Source of the DNA: Pirellulales bacterium
GTDB lineage: Bacteria; Planctomycetota; Planctomycetia; Pirellulales; Thermoguttaceae
Length of the DNA: 42,939 nucleotides
Direction of reading: 5' to 3'
Assembly (NCBI GenBank): GCA_013360685.1
Contig: JABWBD010000010.1
Location: 1 to 42,939 of the forward strand
Below, piece after piece: positions 31,697-41,332 of the stretch. A program made the translations under genes and the position numbers. A model generated the notes under the pieces. That model was not told where the DNA came from. It made no database searches and saw nothing but the letters and a program-made list of their open reading frames with translations. The first letter of the stretch is position 1. Every line of letters starts with the position of its first letter.

Positions 31697-34645
31697 TCAT
31701 TCCAACAGCACCGTCGCCAGACCGGAGCCGCGGATCGGCACGGCCACGGACCGCGATCGGACCTCCAGAGGCCCTTGGGGTTCTTCCACCAGGCTGCACG
31801 AGCGGGCGCCGTGGAAAGGCACCAGCGCCAGGCGCACTTGAGCGGTCGTCGGCCGGCCTGCCACTTCCCAGAGACGCAGCACCAGGCCCTCGCCGGTCGC
31901 GGACCGCTTCATGCCCACCAGCAGTACGTTTGGTTCGGAAATCTCCAGCAGGCCGGCCGATCCTTCCCTCAGCGGTCCGAGCGGGTTCGGCGCCGTGGCG
32001 ACTGCCCGCATGGGACTGGCCGCGCCCCAGCCGAACCGGGCCGACGCGACGTTGTCTGCCTTGGCCCTGCTGGTGATCGCGAAACGAAACGTGAAGTCGC
32101 CCTCCTGGCCCGCCAGATAGTTCGTGAACCAGTAGTTGTTCATCACGTAGGCGTAGAGGTGGCCGTTCGTCGCCGTATAGTCGGCCGGCCACTTACCCCG
32201 GTTGATGTCCTGGAAGCAGACCAGCGGAGCGTCGGGCGTGGCCCAGCAGATGGCCGCATCGGCCGACTCCAGTTCCACGAAGTGTTGGACCGTCAGCCAA
32301 CTGACGCACGCTCCGGGCAGAAAATCCTTGTCCGGCCGCACGATCGCCGCCGGCTCCTCGTAGCGGAGGACCGGATTGGACGCGGCAAACGGAAATGCGA
32401 AGTAGACGCCCTCCTTGTCGTACGTGAGTGTCTTGGTCAGACGGTTGACCACGTCGATCCGTTTCACATCCTCCCAGACGGTGATTTCGCAGGTCAGCCT
32501 GGGCGTCCTGGCGGCCGTTGTCTCGACGGTCATCCGCTGCCCCAGCGGCCCCAGGTCTGCCCGCTGCAACCTGGCCTTCGCCGAAGTGGCGATTGCCAGT
32601 TCCGGCTCCGCCGGTTTTGTCTTGGGATCGACGATCCGGCTATCCTTGCCGCCGCTGACGTATAAGTATTGATTCAGCCGGTAAGGCGCCTTGCGATCAA
32701 CCAATTCCCGACCAAGCTCTTTATCGACCAGGCTGACGACCGTACCGCTGGCGGCATCGAACGTCACGCGGTAATAGCGGCTCTCGATCGTCGTCCCATC
32801 GCCGGGACCGGAAACTGGCGAAGCCGGTTCGCGGGAGCCACGCTCCCGGCCGTCTTGGCGAAGGGGACCTCCTTGCTTCTCTTCGAGCGGCCCGCACTTC
32901 AAGACGCGATACCCGCAGGCGGGCACCTCCGGCACGGCCGCCAGCGTCGTTTCACCGACGCGAACACTCCGGACCGATGGATCGGCAATCGTCCACCCTT
33001 GGGGCAGCGCGGCTTCAACCACGTCGGTCCGCGGCCAACTGGCCATGTTCAGCACCACCAGGCAATCACCGCCGGTCTTCACCAGCGAGGCCAGCGCTCT
33101 GGCCCCTTGATCCACGAGCGCGGCCGATTGACGGTCCGCGTCGTGGGCAAATCGCGACTTGATCGCCCACTGGGCCTTGGTGAACTCGCTTTCCGGCTGG
33201 GTGCCGGCAGTGTGGGCGCCCCAGGTGTGCTCGTCGTAGAGCAGGCAGTTGCGCCAGGCGTCGTCGATGGCCTGGCGCGGATATTCCAGCTCCGGCCGCA
33301 GCCGCCCGGCCAGCGACAGCATCCGCTCAGCGTTGTCGACGGCCTCATGCGCGTTGCGGCAAAGGGCCGTTTCCCGGGCTGACGAGCCCGCTCCATCCTC
33401 CCAGTACGTGCCGCCGCTGCCTCGCACCACCGGCAGCTTGTCCGCGTAGTGCTTTTCGATGTACTCGAAGAATTCCGCATAGCGGCAGAAGAGGATTTTG
33501 GGGTGAGCGTACTTCCGGTTCCATGCCTCGACGATCTGGGGGAGCTTCGGCTCGATCGGCCAGTTGTCGTTCGAGGCCCCATTGAAGAAGATGGCGTCGT
33601 AGGGATAGTCATCGCGCGCATCGTACTCGGCAAGGTGCTTGAGCGTCAGTTTGCGCGCGGCCTCGAGGCTTGTGTGAAACCCCATCCGCAAGGCATATGC
33701 GAAACTCGGGCGGACGAACATCATCAACACCCGGCTGCCGTCCGGCCCTTCCCACCAGCAGGGGCTCTTACGTTCCATGTGCGTAAACGTGATCGCCCGC
33801 GCGTCGTTGATGCCGTCGCCGAAGTAGCGGATGCCCGAGTTGGCCAGGACCATCGGGGTCGAGGCGACGCAGGTAGGCACGTCGTTGATCATGGCGCTCT
33901 GGCAAGGGATCCCGTAGCGCCGGGAAAGGCCATGGGCGAAATACGTCATGCGGCAGAATTCCTCGTGCGAGCACAGCCCGGTGAGGATATTGACATAAAG
34001 CGCCTCCACGCCGATCTTGCCTTCCCGGGCCAGGCGCTGGAACTGCTCAATCGACGAGTCCTTGCGTGCCGCCAGGTAATTCTCGACCTGCCAGGCCACC
34101 TCGCAATTCCACTTGAAGTCCGGATAGCGCTCGATGAGCCTGGCGGCGTCGTCAAGGTTGACGTTGTGCTGTTCGGCGCACTGGGGCTGGAGATGGGTGT
34201 AGCCGATATCGGTGTGCGAACTGGCGGCAAGGTACACCCGCCACTTGCGCTGAGGGCCGAGCGTCACGCTTGTTGAACGCGACTGTCCGGCCACCGTGGC
34301 CGTCACCTTGCACTCGACCGGTCCTGGGAAGTCGGGCGCCTCAACCTCCGTGACGGTTGTCCGCGAGGAGGCGGCCTCGGCCACCGGCACATCGAAGGTC
34401 TCATTGCCCGCTTCGACGCGAAGGACCAGATCGGTCGCCGGGCGGCTCAACTCCACTCCGACGTCAACGACTCGCCGCAGGCCGGGCTGGCGCGCGACAA
34501 ACAGCGGGGTCGGCTGGGCCGAGAGGGCCTCGATCCGGACTGGCGCGGTCTGGTCCTTCCCTCCAGCGACCTGACCCGCAGCGATCCGAACTGCGCCGAC
34601 GGCCAGAGCGCCAAACAATGCCACCCATGACATGCCTCGAACCAT
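31697..34645 (-). CDS. exported GH38 alpha-mannosidase-like glycoside hydrolase
   Basis: The frame opens at 34714, but the ATG at 34645 has AAGGAG 7 bases upstream and gives a signal peptide (MVRGMSWVALFGALAVGAV), so I chose it: 982 residues. An N-terminal beta domain (about 30-130) precedes the catalytic domain with SSHTDIGYTH, where H144 and D146 match GH38 zinc ligands, and AMINDVPTC, where D255 matches the nucleophile. The C-terminal half has beta-sandwich regions (VSLVDKELGRELVD near 650). GH38 enzymes cleave alpha-mannosides with retention. It is last of three exported hydrolase genes, 66 bp after the GH89-like gene. Confidence 0.85.
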   Translation of the reverse strand: MVRGMSWVALFGALAVGAVRIAAGQVAGGKDQTAPVRIEALSAQPTPLFVARQPGLRRVVDVGVELSRPATDLVLRVEAGNETFDVPVAEAASSRTTVTEVEAPDFPGPVECKVTATVAGQSRSTSVTLGPQRKWRVYLAASSHTDIGYTHLQPQCAEQHNVNLDDAARLIERYPDFKWNCEVAWQVENYLAARKDSSIEQFQRLAREGKIGVEALYVNILTGLCSHEEFCRMTYFAHGLSRRYGIPCQSAMINDVPTCVASTPMVLANSGIRYFGDGINDARAITFTHMERKSPCWWEGPDGSRVLMMFVRPSFAYALRMGFHTSLEAARKLTLKHLAEYDARDDYPYDAIFFNGASNDNWPIEPKLPQIVEAWNRKYAHPKILFCRYAEFFEYIEKHYADKLPVVRGSGGTYWEDGAGSSARETALCRNAHEAVDNAERMLSLAGRLRPELEYPRQAIDDAWRNCLLYDEHTWGAHTAGTQPESEFTKAQWAIKSRFAHDADRQSAALVDQGARALASLVKTGGDCLVVLNMASWPRTDVVEAALPQGWTIADPSVRSVRVGETTLAAVPEVPACGYRVLKCGPLEEKQGGPLRQDGRERGSREPASPVSGPGDGTTIESRYYRVTFDAASGTVVSLVDKELGRELVDRKAPYRLNQYLYVSGGKDSRIVDPKTKPAEPELAIATSAKARLQRADLGPLGQRMTVETTAARTPRLTCEITVWEDVKRIDVVNRLTKTLTYDKEGVYFAFPFAASNPVLRYEEPAAIVRPDKDFLPGACVSWLTVQHFVELESADAAICWATPDAPLVCFQDINRGKWPADYTATNGHLYAYVMNNYWFTNYLAGQEGDFTFRFAITSRAKADNVASARFGWGAASPMRAVATAPNPLGPLREGSAGLLEISEPNVLLVGMKRSATGEGLVLRLWEVAGRPTTAQVRLALVPFHGARSCSLVEEPQGPLEVRSRSVAVPIRGSGLATVLLE

Positions 34646-34710
34646 ATCGAGTCTCCTTGTTCCTGGACGCAGTGCCCGCGCTTCGCCCTTATGGGGACGG
34701 GGTGGGGTGG

Positions 34711-37068
34711 TCATGGTTCTGTTTTGGCTTTTTTCGGCCCGAAAGCTTCCGTCGGGAGTTGTGCCAACTCCGCGTCGCTGAGCCGATGTCGGGTGAGGAT
34801 CTCGCGGACGGCCTGGTCCGGTCTGCCCGCGTAGCGATCGTGCGGGGCCACGGCAAAGGGCTCCTTGACAAACGTCTGTTCGATCTGCCGATAGGCCGGG
34901 GCCAACTGCTCGTCATCGACGATTGACCGGCCCGCCGCAAGATTTGCCTCGGCGTGGGCCAGAAACGCCTCGATCCGTTTGCGGTAGTAGAACCGCACCA
35001 GTTCATAGTAATCGCGGTGGGCGTAGTCGAGGATCTTGCCGGCCCAGATCGTAAGGATATCGCGGATCCGCTCCTCCGTGTCGGCGGGGGCGTTGGGCAG
35101 CGATTTTGCCTTCGCGAGGATGGGGGCCAGGCAGAAATCGTCGCTGCTGGACAACAGCATTTCCTGGCTGGCCAGAACTGCACGGAGCGATTCGGATTCG
35201 CGGCGGAAGCCGCCTGGATCCTTGAACCGAAATGCGCCGGCCAGGCGCGCCGCGTGCAGATCGAACCGGTCGCTGAGAAACTGCCTGGCGATGTCGATCA
35301 GGTCGCGTTGCCACAGTCCGCGGTCGCCCACACGGTCCGATTCCGCCAGCGCGATCTCCAGCGCCGCCTGGAGATGGGGCAGGAATTGCCGCGCCTGGGC
35401 AACGCCGTACGGAGTTTCCCCCTGGAGCCGCTCCCGGGTGACGCGCAGCATATACAGCGGGCATTCGACTCCAGGCGAGCCATAGACGCTGGCCAGTAGT
35501 TCGCCGAAACAGCGGACCATGCCGGGGGCTGCCGCCTCGCCGTAGCGGCGCGCGGCGTAGTCTTCCAGAAACTCGGACAACTCAACCGCCGACGGGTCCC
35601 ACGCCAGGCGGCTGATCAAATCGAAGGCGATCGGGTTGTGATGGATTGCCTCCGGTTCGATGCATAGCCCTCGACACATCCGCGCCCGGGGATCCGCCGC
35701 GGCGGCCTGGGCCCGTCGCACCAGGTCGGCCAGGTCGCCGTGGAGCATGGTGGTGCCGCCGTAGGCATACAAGAAGCCCACCAACCACGGCTTGCCCCCG
35801 AAGTAGTCGAACTGCTGGTACATGGGCGGTCCGCGGACCAGGTCGCTGGGCATTTCCCAGACCTGAAAGGCATCGGCCGGCAGGGCCTCCAGGAATGCCT
35901 TGACGTCTTCGTGCCGCCGGTCCAAAAACGTCCAGGAGTTCGTGAACAGCACCGCCTGCGGATCGACCGAGCGGATCGCCTCCAGGTTTCTCTTGGCCAG
36001 GGCGATTTCGATGGGCAGGATCTCCTTGGGGTCGGTGCTGGGGCGCATTTCGCAATAGCTTTGCGATGCCCACAGATGGTCCGTTCCAAATCTCCGGAGA
36101 AACTCCTCGGCAAAGGCATTGGCCACTTGAAGATAGAGGGGATCGTCGGGGTGGAGGAACACGCCCGGCGGGTTGAACCCGACCCAACCTACCTCCAAGA
36201 ACCGAGCCTTGCCGCGATAGGCCTCGGCAAACTCCCGCGGCACTTGTCCGAGGAATCCGCGGAAGTCGGGCGCCATTTTCAGCCCCACGCTTCGACCGTA
36301 TTCGGTGAACCGCCTGGCCAGATCGGCCTGAAAGTCCTGATAAGCCGCTGGATACGGCGGCCGCATTGCCCAATTGTGCCATCCGGCCCAGGGGTGGAAC
36401 GGCGGGGCGCTCAGACTGGTCGGCGGCACCTCAACGCCAAAGCGTTTCCAAACAGCCCGCCAGGTCGCCGTGAAATCGAAGTTCGACGATAGGACATTGA
36501 AGCGGTGCTTGGCTGCCCAGTCGACCTCGGCCTTCCACTGGTCCCAGTCCCACCAGTAGGATGTGTACTCGCAATCCATCATGTACTGGCGCATGGACCA
36601 ACGCGGCCGCTCGACGACGTCGAGCCCGGCGACCGGCAGCGAGGTCCGTTGGGGAACGTGCTCGCCGTCCCAGAAGAAGCCGACGCGGCAGAACTGCTCC
36701 AGGTAGCGATAAACGCCGTAGAGCGTTCCCCGAGCGCTGCCGCCGAGGATCACCATGTACGGCCGGCCTCCCTCCTCGACCGACTTGATCAAGAACCCTT
36801 CGTCGCCCAGGTCGCCGGGAAGCTGCAATTTCCCTTGGGCCGACAGGGCATCGACCAGGCGGCAGCGGCCGATCGCAAAGCCCGCCGCAGTGCCTTCCAC
36901 CGTGCAGATGCCCTCGGCGTCGATCGTCGCCGGTTTGCCGGAGATCCGGGCGGCGTACTTCTGGAACTCAGCACGTGCGTGCGTTTCGGGCGAAGGCGCG
37001 GCGCCGGCGGCACCCGCCGGCGGAAGCAGTACCATCAGTGCGACGCCGGCAAGAACGGCGGATTTCAT
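34711..37068 (-). CDS. exported GH89 alpha-N-acetylglucosaminidase-like protein
   Basis: The 785-residue protein has a signal peptide (MKSAVLAGVALMVLLPPAGA) and NAGLU-type architecture: a small N-terminal domain (GTLYGVYRYLEQFCRVGFFW, about 114-133), the barrel (YTSYWWDWDQWKAEVDW, about 168-184) and a helical C-terminal domain. Candidate catalytic acids are E340 in SYCEMRPS, equivalent to the human FNEMQPP Glu, and E473 in CIEPEAIHHNP, equivalent to the human APEG Glu. GH89 enzymes release alpha-linked GlcNAc, for example from heparan sulfate or mucin glycans. It lies between the GH-A-type and GH38-like genes on the same strand. Confidence 0.82.
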   Translation of the reverse strand: MKSAVLAGVALMVLLPPAGAAGAAPSPETHARAEFQKYAARISGKPATIDAEGICTVEGTAAGFAIGRCRLVDALSAQGKLQLPGDLGDEGFLIKSVEEGGRPYMVILGGSARGTLYGVYRYLEQFCRVGFFWDGEHVPQRTSLPVAGLDVVERPRWSMRQYMMDCEYTSYWWDWDQWKAEVDWAAKHRFNVLSSNFDFTATWRAVWKRFGVEVPPTSLSAPPFHPWAGWHNWAMRPPYPAAYQDFQADLARRFTEYGRSVGLKMAPDFRGFLGQVPREFAEAYRGKARFLEVGWVGFNPPGVFLHPDDPLYLQVANAFAEEFLRRFGTDHLWASQSYCEMRPSTDPKEILPIEIALAKRNLEAIRSVDPQAVLFTNSWTFLDRRHEDVKAFLEALPADAFQVWEMPSDLVRGPPMYQQFDYFGGKPWLVGFLYAYGGTTMLHGDLADLVRRAQAAAADPRARMCRGLCIEPEAIHHNPIAFDLISRLAWDPSAVELSEFLEDYAARRYGEAAAPGMVRCFGELLASVYGSPGVECPLYMLRVTRERLQGETPYGVAQARQFLPHLQAALEIALAESDRVGDRGLWQRDLIDIARQFLSDRFDLHAARLAGAFRFKDPGGFRRESESLRAVLASQEMLLSSSDDFCLAPILAKAKSLPNAPADTEERIRDILTIWAGKILDYAHRDYYELVRFYYRKRIEAFLAHAEANLAAGRSIVDDEQLAPAYRQIEQTFVKEPFAVAPHDRYAGRPDQAVREILTRHRLSDAELAQLPTEAFGPKKAKTEP

Positions 37069-37197
37069 GGCGGATACCTCCTGTCGATGCTTCGGGGGTT
37101 GCTGCCATGAGTCTGCAGGATCTGCCCAGACAAATCAAGCCAGACAGGCCCATCCCCGTTGCCCCGCCGTCTCCACCTAACAGGCGGTTTTCTCCGC

Positions 37198-39609
37198 TCA
37201 CTTTAACTCAACGACGCCATACAACGGCGCCTCCGGGATCCGCAGGCGGACCGCGCCACCGTTGCGATCCAGCACCAGGGGGCGCGGGGACGCCTCTTCG
37301 GGTAGGTGCAGGGCCGCGCCCGCGAAACGATCAACCGAAGAGGGGAGTGTCAACGTCACCGGACCCTCAACCGGTCCATGGCGGACCAGGTGCAGGAACA
37401 TCTTGCCTTCCGGCGCATAGGGGATTATTTCGATGGCCGATTGCGGATCGAACCGGAAACGCTCGGCATCGGTCCAGCGCGCCGACTGCTCGGCGATGGC
37501 TTCCGGCAGGTCGACGATCACCTCGCCTTTGCCCACCGCGGCTGCCCCCTTGGGACACGCCTTGAGTCCCAGCGCTTCCCAGAGCGTCGAGTGTGGACGG
37601 AGGCGGCCCAATTCGTCGAACCAGCCGGCGCCGACCGCGGCGGCCAGCTTCCCGCCCGCGCGGACCCAATCGGCGATCGCGCCGGCCGCTTTCGGATCGA
37701 TCGAGGCGGCGTTCTCGATCGTGAGGACCCGCATGGCGCCGAGCTTTTCGGGAGAAAGGTTCGCGTCGCGCAGCAGCACTGCCGGTACGCCGCGAGCGAG
37801 CAGATCGGCGAGATGTTCCGGGATGACCGCATGGCCGAACAGGTCGCGCGACCTGGTGGAAATCACTGCGCCGACGGTCGTCCACCGGGGAGCCGAAAAC
37901 AGTTCCGGACGGCGGCCGCACCAGGAGACGAGGCGGGCCACCTCCGCACGGCCGGGGTCGTCGCTCGGGCGATCGGTGAAGCCGTAATAGACGATCCAAG
38001 GCCGTGCGCCGTGGCCCAGCGAGGCCGCGGTGATCGGGCCGATCACGTCGGCCGGCCGCAACCGCTGGAAATCTCGTTCGTCGAACGTGCCGATGTAGTT
38101 CCAGAGCGGCCGCCCGTCGGCCAGCGCATGGCCCAGCAGCATCTTCTGCGACATTTCCAACGACGTGTGCCCCCGCGACTCCGAGAGGAGCATGTCCTCG
38201 TGGGCGTATTGGAGGTCGCTGGCCAGCATGGCGGTGCGAAAGACGTACTGCGTGTTGCAGAAGAAAAGAACGTCGGGCCGGACCGACCGCAGGCGGTTAC
38301 GAAACGCCTCGTTGGCCTCCGCCCAGACCCGGTTGCGCCAATGGAGCCACAGGTTCCAGAGCGGGCCTTGTTCAGTCGGAATCGCAAGCGACGGCGGATC
38401 GGCGCCGAACGCCTCGCGTGCAGCGGCGTCGCCGAACCGCTGCCGCACGTAGCTGCGGAACTTCTCGCGGCACGCCTCGCAGTAGCATGTCCATCCGCCG
38501 GCGGTATGGAAGAACTGGTTGTTGTCGAGCATGACCGCGTCGGCCTCGTCGTGCCGGACGATCCGCTCGGTGTAGTCGACCGTGTACTTCAGGGCGGGGG
38601 TATTCGGGCAGAGCCAGGGCGCGCCGTAGTCCATCACCGGCTCGCCCGTCGGCCCCCGCTGCGACCACTCGGGGTGGTCGCGCCCGAGTTGTCCGGACTG
38701 CCAGACCGGGGCGTGGCCGCAGTGCATCACGCTCGAATAGAGGATGATCTTGTAGCCGGCCTTGCGGTAGGCGTCGATGGCCGTGCGGAATTGCTCCTCG
38801 CTCAGGTGTTCCGCGGGCGAGGTAATGGCGTTGTGGGCCTCGGGCGGCAGCACGATGATGGCGTTGAATCCGAACTGGTCGCGGAGCCGCTCGGGCCGCC
38901 CTGCGACGTCGGCCAAGGCCGCGTGCTGCGTCTTCCCCCAGGGCTGCAGCACGATGGCCCGGCGATGCCAAACCGCGGCGGTCGGACCGGCACAGGCGAT
39001 CTGCAGGTCGTCGGGGACCGGGCCGGCTGCCTGGATCGCCGGATCGGGCAACAGCCGCATGGGCGGCCGGCCGGGCCCTAGCAGGCAGACGTCGAACCAG
39101 CGGACCTGGACGCCGAAATTGGTGACCAGTTTCCTAGTCGCGACCCGAAGCCCGATTGTGTGGCGCCCCTGCGGCCGGTCTTTTGCGGGCTCTAACTTGG
39201 CCAGATCGATCGTGACGCGGGGCTCTGCCGCACTACCAGCCACGTCGGCCTCCCAGACGACCGCGCCGCCGATCAGGACCTGGGCGAAGTGGCAGCCGGC
39301 GGTCGCGGCGCGGAAATCGTCGCTCCAGCCGAACGACAGTTGCGAAGGCCCGCCGGAGAAATCCACTTCACGAACCAGTTCGGCGCTGTTGCCGGCCTCG
39401 GACCGCTGGTTCCAAGGAAACTCGATCACCAGGGCGAGCCCAGGGCCAGTGCAGGTGGGCGACACCTCCGTCCGCACGCGCCAGCCTTCACCGTGTGAGC
39501 GGAACGCCCAGCCGCCGATAGTCTCCTCGGCAATTGCCGTTGAGAACGATCCCAGACAAACGGCGGCGCAAATCGCGCCGACCAGACGACTCCGGAAAGT
39601 GGTGGTCAT
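37198..39609 (-). CDS. exported GH-A-type glycoside hydrolase-like protein
   Basis: The ATG at 39609 starts a Sec signal peptide (MTTTFRSRLVGAICAAVCL, cleavage near residue 28), giving 803 residues; the longer frame to 39786 was rejected. A beta-sandwich region (about 30-180) precedes a barrel that begins near FNAIIVLPPEA (about 240). The AVMLDNNQFF and CYCEACREKFRSYV blocks (about 365-395) recall planctomycete proteins related to GH42 beta-galactosidases with a trimerisation domain (AGAIADWVRAGGKLAAAVG near 650). Catalytic acids cannot be assigned with confidence. It is first in the three-gene run; a 129 bp gap precedes the GH89-like gene. Confidence 0.65.
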   Translation of the reverse strand: MTTTFRSRLVGAICAAVCLGSFSTAIAEETIGGWAFRSHGEGWRVRTEVSPTCTGPGLALVIEFPWNQRSEAGNSAELVREVDFSGGPSQLSFGWSDDFRAATAGCHFAQVLIGGAVVWEADVAGSAAEPRVTIDLAKLEPAKDRPQGRHTIGLRVATRKLVTNFGVQVRWFDVCLLGPGRPPMRLLPDPAIQAAGPVPDDLQIACAGPTAAVWHRRAIVLQPWGKTQHAALADVAGRPERLRDQFGFNAIIVLPPEAHNAITSPAEHLSEEQFRTAIDAYRKAGYKIILYSSVMHCGHAPVWQSGQLGRDHPEWSQRGPTGEPVMDYGAPWLCPNTPALKYTVDYTERIVRHDEADAVMLDNNQFFHTAGGWTCYCEACREKFRSYVRQRFGDAAAREAFGADPPSLAIPTEQGPLWNLWLHWRNRVWAEANEAFRNRLRSVRPDVLFFCNTQYVFRTAMLASDLQYAHEDMLLSESRGHTSLEMSQKMLLGHALADGRPLWNYIGTFDERDFQRLRPADVIGPITAASLGHGARPWIVYYGFTDRPSDDPGRAEVARLVSWCGRRPELFSAPRWTTVGAVISTRSRDLFGHAVIPEHLADLLARGVPAVLLRDANLSPEKLGAMRVLTIENAASIDPKAAGAIADWVRAGGKLAAAVGAGWFDELGRLRPHSTLWEALGLKACPKGAAAVGKGEVIVDLPEAIAEQSARWTDAERFRFDPQSAIEIIPYAPEGKMFLHLVRHGPVEGPVTLTLPSSVDRFAGAALHLPEEASPRPLVLDRNGGAVRLRIPEAPLYGVVELK

Positions 39610-40781
39610 TGTTTTCTCGTTAAGTGGGCATCCGGGGCCAGGCCGCGAAAGCTCAGTGTCCGGCTGAGGCTGAGTCGCGATTTCGCGCCAGTCTACCGGC
39701 ATGGGCAAGGTGAAGCCAACCGCGTTGTGGCACGGGTGATCGCGCGGTACACGAAGCTGCCAGGAGCGTGTGGCGTGGTGTTGCATACAGTTCCGGGCGA
39801 TGTGCGTGGCAGTGAGTGGAAAGGGTCAAAAGTCGCCTTGCCGCCGGGATGGATCCGGGTGCAATGCGGTCGGCCACGCAACGCATCGCGCCGGTGTTGC
39901 GTGAAAACTCCACGACGGAAGTTGTTGTTTAACAAGAGTTTAGGCAAAACGATCTCTGTAGCTATTATGAGGGACGTGTTGCATGGGTTGCGGATTCCAG
40001 AGTGTAGTGATTCTGGGTCGAAATTGGGGCCAGGAAAATACGGGGGAAAAAAGGAATAACCGCGGAGGCAAGCGACGCTTTGGATGCCACGGGACGGATG
40101 CGGACTGCTGCGTTTCGGAGGGGTCGGCGGGGGGGCTTGGAGTTGGGAAAACACACGCGGCGCGTTGCCGTCGACGCACGGCAGGATGGGCAGAGGGGTA
40201 AAGGTGTGGCGTGGCACTGTAGTGCCTCTAGGATTTTGGAGAAGGATGGAGTGGGTGTCTGGCGGCGCCGTAGGTCTCGTGGTCGGCAGGATGCGAGGCT
40301 TTGGGACACCGGTCGGCTGTGGGACAGGGTTTTCTGAACGTCTGTATATCACATGGAGTGGCCTGATTTCAACTCAATTCTTGCCGCGGGAGACGGAATT
40401 TGGAAAAAAGTTGTCGTCGTAACAGGTGAAGGGCTCCGCTGGCGAGGCCGAGAAGATGCGTTGCAGGAGGTGGTTTTGCGACAATCTCGGAGTGTTGCGA
40501 AAAGGGGTTGGGCGAGACGCTGGGATGTAAGTGGCAGGGGGACATGGGGTTCGGGCGTGGGTGCGGAACGAAAGTGCTATACCGGCCGGTGGAGGGGCGT
40601 TGCAAAAACACGCGCGGTGGCCGCGTGTCGGAGGGAGGTGTGGAACAGGACGTGAGCCTGCAATCGGGAGCCACCCTGGCTGCCCAACTAGGCCGGATGG
40701 AGCGGCTGTGGCTTGTCGAACCTATTGCCGGTGAGCTCGCGGCCTCGGAGGGTTTCGCAACTGACGAGAAATCGCACCGAA
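39610..40781. other. 1.17 kb gene-free, strongly G-skewed region
   Basis: No frame on either strand gives a believable protein, and no tRNA or known RNA was recognised. The plus strand is very G-rich from about 39760: a hand count of 40501-40560 gives 32 G and 7 C, and 40081-40140 gives 31 G and 12 C. GTGTTGC occurs four times (39778, 39894, 39976, 40492). A perfect dyad GGCACT-GT-AGTGCC lies at 40213-40226. An AT-richer patch spans about 39910-40070 and may hold the promoter of the hydrolase run. Confidence 0.6.
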
Positions 40782-41078
40782 TCAGAGGAGATTCTGGATG
40801 TCGCGAGCACTGTGTAATATACGGAAGACTTCAATCCCATCTCCTTCCGGCAGCGAGTGGTAGAAAATGAGGTAGTTGCCGACAACGAACCGGCGAAGGC
40901 CGGGACGGTACTGTTCGACAAGTTCGCCAAGAAGTGGATTCTTCGAGAGGAGCCGGCATTGTTCGTCGATGCGAAGCAAAAGCCTGTCGGCAACTCGCGG
41001 ACTATTCGCCGCGACGTAAGCCCAAATATCCAACAGGTCTTCGTTGGCACGCGGAGTCCGAAGAAGACGCGCCGTCAC
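40782..41078 (-). CDS. RelE/ParE-family toxin
   Basis: The GTG at 41078 overlaps the antitoxin stop (GTGA, 4 bp), so this start is preferred over the longer frame; the product has 98 residues. It matches the RelE/ParE superfamily: RTPRANEDLLDIWAYVA (about 6-22), a central PLLGELVEQYRPGLRRF segment and FVVGNYLIFYH (about 62-72), ending IEVFRILHSARDI. ParE toxins block gyrase, while RelE toxins cut mRNA at the ribosome; ParE is more likely from the C-terminal pattern, but this is not certain. Confidence 0.87.
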   Translation of the reverse strand: MTARLLRTPRANEDLLDIWAYVAANSPRVADRLLLRIDEQCRLLSKNPLLGELVEQYRPGLRRFVVGNYLIFYHSLPEGDGIEVFRILHSARDIQNLL

Positions 41079-41332
41079 GATTCCTGCTGGGAGTGTCGGC
41101 GGTGAGCCTCGGCGAGGGCCTGCTGAATATCCCATGGCTGCGACTCACCGCGGTCGGCTTGTTCAAAGCCGATCTGCAATTCCCGGCGCAGATAGTCGTC
41201 GAAGAGGCGGCGAGCCTGGTCGCTTTCGATCAGGAAGTAGACCCTGTGTGTCTGGTCATCCTCCACCTTCACGGGCTGATCCGGACTGCGTGCCAGGATC
41301 TCTCGCATTTCGTCGGTGATTTTTGGAGCCAT
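41075..41332 (-). CDS. antitoxin partner of the ParE-type toxin
   Basis: The 85-residue protein starts at ATG 41332 (MAPKITDEMREIL). Its middle (VKVEDDQTHRVYFLIESDQ) looks like a short beta-hairpin, followed by a helical tail (ARRLFDDYLRRELQIGF) and EAHRRHSQQES. I do not recognise a named family; the role as antitoxin rests on size, the 4 bp overlap with the toxin gene and its upstream position. A TACAAT -10-like box lies at 41384-41379 (minus strand). Confidence 0.7.
   Translation of the reverse strand: MAPKITDEMREILARSPDQPVKVEDDQTHRVYFLIESDQARRLFDDYLRRELQIGFEQADRGESQPWDIQQALAEAHRRHSQQES

Noticed and set aside
37306-39081. 591-codon plus-strand frame opposite the GH-A-type gene
   Set aside because: The minus-strand gene has a signal peptide and barrel motifs; this frame has only Arg/Gly-rich low-information sequence.
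39727-40422. 110- and 112-codon frames in the G-skewed region
   Set aside because: They have no ribosome-binding site, domain or codon pattern like real neighbours; composition alone explains them.
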